Assembly (NCBI GenBank): GCA_021735285.1
Contig: JAIPHI010000105.1
Span: forward strand, 1-9,538
Reading direction: 5' to 3'
DNA length: 9,538 nt
Origin: Fidelibacterota bacterium
GTDB taxonomy: Bacteria > Fidelibacterota > UBA2242 > JAFGTP01
Shown in pieces: positions 7,115 to 9,538 of the stretch. The notes under the pieces were generated by a model that saw only the letters and a list, made by a program, of their open reading frames with translations, did not search any database and was not told the origin of the DNA. A program made the translations under genes and the position numbers. The first letter of the stretch is position 1; each line of letters starts with the position of its first letter.

Positions 7115-8317
7115 ATGACCAAAACAATATTCCATATCAGGATCAAGGATTTTCCCATTCAGACCGAGCGGTTGCTCGATGCTGAATTGCGAGAAACTCC
7201 GCTGGCTATTGTCTCGTCAAATCATCAGAATGGGACGATCGTTTCGCTTTCTGATGAGGCTCGTTCCGAAGGTCTATCTGAGGGATTGCGCACAGCTAAA
7301 GCCCGGAAAATGAGTTCGGGGGTGCGGCTTTTACCTTACAATTCTACTCTCTACTCTAAAATGCACAATTATATCTACAAATTTCTGGCTTCCTATTCAC
7401 CGCTGGTTGAACCGGCTCAGACGGGCCAGTATTATCTGGATATGACCGGAATGGAAGGAATTTATAGCAATATCGAGAATACCGGTTATGAAATTACCCA
7501 GGAAATTAGTTCCAAGGTTGATCTGGCAGGTCAGCTGGGTATTAGCACGAATAAATTGGTCAGTAATATTTCCACCCAGGTTGTGCCGGAGCAGATCTAC
7601 CGGGTGGAAAATGGAAATGAAGCCGATTTTCTGGCGCCTTTGCAGACTCCAATTCTACCGACAGCCCGGGAGAAGCAGGTGCGTAGGATCATAGAGTTTC
7701 TCTTTTTGCAAAGGGTGCGGCAACTGCAACGAATTATTGAGGATGAAAGAGCCGGCAAGGTGCTCTTTTCCGATAATTATAGAAAATTGGCAATGGAGGC
7801 CCAGGGCCGGGATAATTCCGCTGTCCAGCCGCCCCAGTTTCAGGACCATATTATCAAGCAAACCATTCTGGCGGAGGATACTAATAGTAGTGAAATTCTG
7901 GAAGCCGTGATTATCGAACTGGCTGAGGAACTGGCTTTTGAACTGCGGAGTAAGAACAAAATTGCAGAATCGGTGGCTGTGGAAGTCCATTATACTGATG
8001 GTTATAAAAACACCCGCAAAGGGAAATTATCCCGCAATAGCAATGAAGCTGTCACAGATCTGTGCCATAAATTATTCCAGAAGGCCAATTACCGCAGGAA
8101 TCGGATCCGCTCAGTATTGATCGACGCGTCCGAGTTTGAACCCGTCTCCCGTCAATTAAATCTCTTTGAACAGCCGAAGGATGATGATATTTCCCGGGCT
8201 GTGGATCAGATTCGCGAGCGCTACGGCTTCGCCAGCATTAAACCGGCTATGAGTATGCTGATACCTGAGGGCGGAAATGACAATAATATCATTAATAGAA
8301 CAGGAGGGCATTGTTGA
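7115..8317 (+). CDS. imuB: Catalytically inactive Y-family DNA polymerase homologue, ImuB-like
   Basis: The 400-residue protein aligns along the DinB/UmuC family: an N-terminal palm and fingers (1-about 170, with SDEAR at 46-50 and SPLVEP at 95-100), a modified thumb (about 172-210) and a little finger (about 245-340). The catalytic carboxylates are lost. The usual HVDMD is HIRIK (R9, K11 in place of Asp), and the usual SLDEAYLD is QTGQYYLD (G104, Q105 in place of Asp-Glu). The thumb also lacks a recognisable LPGIG hairpin motif. A beta-clamp-binding motif QLNLF is intact at 347-351, followed by AVDQIRERYG, a tail often seen in Y-family polymerases. ImuB proteins have this combination and act as adaptors bringing DnaE2/ImuC to the clamp. 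The genes on either side (lexA, dnaE2) agree. No imuA is seen. The start has only a weak purine-rich stretch upstream. Confidence 0.85.
   Translation: MTKTIFHIRIKDFPIQTERLLDAELRETPLAIVSSNHQNGTIVSLSDEARSEGLSEGLRTAKARKMSSGVRLLPYNSTLYSKMHNYIYKFLASYSPLVEPAQTGQYYLDMTGMEGIYSNIENTGYEITQEISSKVDLAGQLGISTNKLVSNISTQVVPEQIYRVENGNEADFLAPLQTPILPTAREKQVRRIIEFLFLQRVRQLQRIIEDERAGKVLFSDNYRKLAMEAQGRDNSAVQPPQFQDHIIKQTILAEDTNSSEILEAVIIELAEELAFELRSKNKIAESVAVEVHYTDGYKNTRKGKLSRNSNEAVTDLCHKLFQKANYRRNRIRSVLIDASEFEPVSRQLNLFEQPKDDDISRAVDQIRERYGFASIKPAMSMLIPEGGNDNNIINRTGGHC
8302..8307 (+). promoter_or_regulatory. Strong ribosome-binding site with no recognisable gene after it
   Basis: A perfect AGGAGG lies inside the last codons of imuB, 6 bases before a TTG (8314) that overlaps the imuB stop. 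The reading frame from it runs through the inserted element and ends after 58 codons at 8490 without resembling any family. It may be the remnant of the original coupled start of the next operon gene. Confidence 0.45.
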
Positions 8318-8331
8318 CGATTATGCGAGAG

Positions 8332-8500
8332 ATTCGAGGTTCTACTTTAAAAAGCGAACAAAAGCTAGGCATCCTGAGTGCCCCAGCGGGATCCCATTGG
8401 GGAAGTCGAAGGGTGACTAATGACTTCGCTAGTTCATGGTTCGACTCCGCTCACCATGACATAATGAGCAAAGCAATTTTTTTAAAGTAGAATCTTGAAT
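8332..8500. repeat. MITE/REP-like 169-bp element closed by a 22-bp stem
   Basis: Arms 8332-8353 and 8479-8500 pair continuously over 22 bp, with 20 Watson-Crick pairs and two G-T pairs; the inner 14 bp (TTCTACTTTAAAAA) are perfect. Inside are a nested hairpin (CATCCT 8370-8375 with AGGGTG 8410-8415, and CCCCA 8381-8385 with TGGGG 8398-8402) and a second one (TCATGGT 8434-8440 with ACCATGA 8453-8459). The loop of the second reads GAGCGGAGTCGA on the - strand, a motif common in dispersed intergenic repeats. No transposase is encoded and no clear target duplication is seen, so a non-autonomous element is inferred. It begins 15 bp after the imuB stop. Confidence 0.6.
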
Positions 8501-8671
8501 ACAAAGTAAAATATAGCCGGAATCCAAGTATAGATGCCAGACTATAATTTCAAAATTGGTTGATTCAATGGATTGGTTTGAAAATATAATATTTGGGAGT
8601 ATAGCAATTTACAAAAGTTTTGTCCGCTATCAGATATCCAAATATTCGAAACACAGTTTCTTACACAATTG
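8501..8671. other. A+T-rich spacer without a gene
   Basis: No supported open frame or RNA gene lies between the closed-stem element and the first hairpin of the array. The only structure noticed is the left copy of the imperfect direct repeat that recurs at 8787. Confidence 0.5.
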
Positions 8672-8696
8672 CGTTACGAAATGCAATTTCGTAACG
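8672..8696. repeat. Hairpin 1 of array, perfect 11-bp stem
   Basis: CGTTACGAAAT (8672-8682) and ATTTCGTAACG (8686-8696) pair perfectly around a GCA loop. Confidence 0.75.
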
Positions 8697-8707
8697 AGAG
8701 AAATGTA

Positions 8708-8729
8708 GCATAACCAGCCTTGGTTGTGC
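8708..8729. repeat. Hairpin 2 of array, 9-bp stem
   Basis: GCATAACCA (8708-8716) pairs with TGGTTGTGC (8721-8729) around a GCCT loop, with one T-G pair. Confidence 0.7.
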
Positions 8730-8730
8730 A

Positions 8731-8763
8731 TTTTTCTGAAGCCTTTAATAGGCTGAAGAAAAA
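8731..8763. repeat. Hairpin 3 of array, two-part stem
   Basis: TTTTTC (8731-8736) pairs with GAAAAA (8758-8763). After a 3-by-3 internal loop, AGCCT (8740-8744) pairs with AGGCT (8750-8754) around TTAAT. It shares GAAGCCT and AGGCTGAAG with hairpin 4. Confidence 0.65.
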
Positions 8764-8826
8764 GTGAATGTTTGTTTTTACAATTATCGAAACATAGTGT
8801 TCTTTTACATTGGCAAATATTTTGGA

Positions 8827-8844
8827 AGTAGGCTGAAGCCTACT
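8827..8844. repeat. Hairpin 4 of array, perfect 8-bp stem with GA loop
   Basis: AGTAGGCT (8827-8834) and AGCCTACT (8837-8844) are perfectly complementary, separated by GA. Confidence 0.75.
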
Positions 8845-8870
8845 ATGAATTATTCTCTGATTCTGGTATT

Positions 8871-8890
8871 CACCACGATGAATCGTGGTG
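8871..8890. repeat. Hairpin 5 of array, perfect 9-bp stem with GA loop
   Basis: CACCACGAT (8871-8879) and ATCGTGGTG (8882-8890) are perfectly complementary, separated by GA, the same loop as hairpin 4. Confidence 0.75.
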
Positions 8891-8921
8891 CTAATCTCAT
8901 TAAAAATATTAGATTAGCATC
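8887..8921. repeat. Hairpin 6 of array, 11-bp stem overlapping hairpin 5
   Basis: GGTGCTAATCT (8887-8897) pairs with AGATTAGCATC (8911-8921), with one G-T pair, around a 13-base A+T-rich loop. Bases 8887-8890 are shared with hairpin 5, so full versions of the two exclude each other. From 8922 to the dnaE2 ribosome site nothing clear is seen; an open frame with ATG at 8932 (37 codons, to 9045) has no ribosome site. Confidence 0.6.
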
Positions 8922-9049
8922 ATACTTTAGCATGGTGGATAAAATTATTAAAAAATTGTATAGTCTGTCTCTGAGAGATCTCATTGAGGCTTCAGCAGAT
9001 TTCCTGATTAACATCATCGGGCAAAATTTTTGCAAACCGTTATAGAATT

Positions 9050-9054
9050 AGGAG
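9050..9054 (+). promoter_or_regulatory. Ribosome-binding site of the dnaE2 GTG start
   Basis: AGGAG lies 10 bases before the GTG at 9065. A TAA at 9062-9064 is directly upstream in the same frame, so this GTG is the first possible start. Confidence 0.75.
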
Positions 9055-9064
9055 CAAAGCATAA

Positions 9065-9538
9065 GTGTTTACCCACTTAAACATACATTCGAAATATTCC
9101 CGCATGCGGGGCGTTAATAGCTTGCGGGAAATTTTGCAGAAGGCCCGGGAAATGCAGCATTCCCATCTGGCCCTGACGGAAGTCAACGGCTTGTGGGGCT
9201 TTATCCACTTTGTGCAAACTGCCCGGGAGTATGATATCGCTCCGGTCTGTGGCGCTAATCTGATTTCAGATAATATCGACGTAGTTCTGCTGGTTGAATC
9301 GCAAAAGGGTTACGCCAATCTAAGCCGGATTCTCTCGGCGCAACACGCAGATAAGGGAGCAGCCCTTACCTTATTGGAAAAATACCACGAAGGGTTGTTT
9401 GTCCTGTCCCACCAGGAACGAGTGCTGGAACAGCTTTATAAAGTTATCCCGGATTCTCATTTTTTTGTAGAAGTGCGAATCGGGCTGACAGAGCGAAAAT
9501 TATTGAATTTGGCTGAAAAATACGGTCTGGAACCGGTG
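9065..9538 (+). CDS. dnaE2: Error-prone DNA polymerase III alpha subunit (DnaE2/ImuC-type), 3'-truncated
   Basis: The 158 visible residues form the start of the N-terminal PHP domain of a C-family polymerase: FTHLNIHSKYSRMRG (2-16), then ALTEVNGLWGFIHF (36-49) and IAPVCGANLI (58-67), matching the family order HLHxHSxYS, LTDxNxxxG and PxxGxE. Several PHP metal ligands are replaced (N6 for His, E39 for Asp, V40 for His), so this domain is probably not an active phosphoesterase. Loss of these residues and the RMRGVNS segment fit the DnaE2/ImuC branch better than a replicative DnaE. The polymerase palm lies beyond the window, so catalytic aspartates cannot be checked. With LexA and ImuB upstream, the expected role is translesion synthesis after DNA damage. 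The gene is separated from imuB by 747 bp of repeats and may need its own promoter, which I could not identify. Confidence 0.82.
   Translation, partial: MFTHLNIHSKYSRMRGVNSLREILQKAREMQHSHLALTEVNGLWGFIHFVQTAREYDIAPVCGANLISDNIDVVLLVESQKGYANLSRILSAQHADKGAALTLLEKYHEGLFVLSHQERVLEQLYKVIPDSHFFVEVRIGLTERKLLNLAEKYGLEPV

Larger units (their letters stand above)
8646..8810 (+). repeat. Imperfect direct repeat of the hairpin-array linkers
   Basis: TCGAAACA-C-AGT-TTCTTACAC (8646-8666) recurs as TCGAAACA-T-AGT-G-TTCTTTTACAT (8787-8810), 141 bp downstream. Both copies lie in the linkers between hairpins, which suggests that the array grew by duplication of a linker-plus-hairpin unit. Confidence 0.5.

Noticed and set aside
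8672..8696. TTACGA similarity to the candidate LexA operator before lexA
   Set aside because: Only six bases match, and in the hairpin they are inverted around a 3-base loop rather than in the 11-bp direct arrangement.
8332..8921. CRISPR array
   Set aside because: The hairpins differ in sequence, and there is no regular repeat-spacer periodicity and no cas gene.
8764..9045. 93-codon + strand frame across the hairpin array
   Set aside because: Its first half consists of inverted repeats 4 to 6, no ribosome site precedes the ATG, and the product resembles no family. A - strand frame over the same DNA is equally open.

Overview
The window looks like a bacterial chromosome segment with three functional blocks on alternating strands. 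Shine-Dalgarno-like sites precede several genes, and GTG and TTG starts are used. Base composition is uneven. Sampled 60-base lines in the signalling genes are about 23-28% G+C (for example 1801-1860 and 3001-3060), whereas lines in lexA, imuB and dnaE2 are about 50-52% (6481-6540, 7141-7200, 9181-9240). No rRNA, tRNA or other phylogenetic marker is visible. A Gram-negative lineage outside the well-studied groups, perhaps FCB-like, is only a guess.

Left block (1-4219, + strand): a signalling operon. It holds the 3' part of a DUF835-domain gene, a membrane sensor histidine kinase of the HisKA_2 type, and a receiver-kinase-receiver hybrid that starts at TTG. The gaps are 10 and 48 bp, so co-transcription and a shared phosphorelay are likely. 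The input signal cannot be read from the sequence.

Middle block (4262-6050, - strand): a stand-alone homocysteine S-methyltransferase domain protein, a DUF3467 protein, and a zinc-ribbon protein with a very acidic tail. The last two form a tight pair behind a good sigma70-type promoter at 6082-6110. That promoter also fixes the zinc-ribbon start at 6050. The methyltransferase gene converges with the hybrid kinase gene.

Right block (6381-9538, + strand): an SOS mutagenesis cassette. It consists of lexA, a Y-family polymerase homologue that has lost its catalytic carboxylates but keeps a beta-clamp motif (ImuB-like), and the start of an error-prone DnaE2/ImuC-type polymerase that runs off the window. 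No imuA is present between lexA and dnaE2. The expected model is that LexA represses the cassette and RecA-stimulated self-cleavage releases it, with ImuB tethering DnaE2 to the clamp.

The most unusual part is the DNA between these SOS genes. A perfect 32-bp palindrome and a second inverted repeat lie between lexA and imuB. A 747-bp gap between imuB and dnaE2 contains a 169-bp element closed by a 22-bp stem (8332-8500), followed by a run of six hairpins (8672-8921). These resemble REP/MITE-type repeats and appear to have split an originally compact operon. An unused strong ribosome-binding site remains at the end of imuB.
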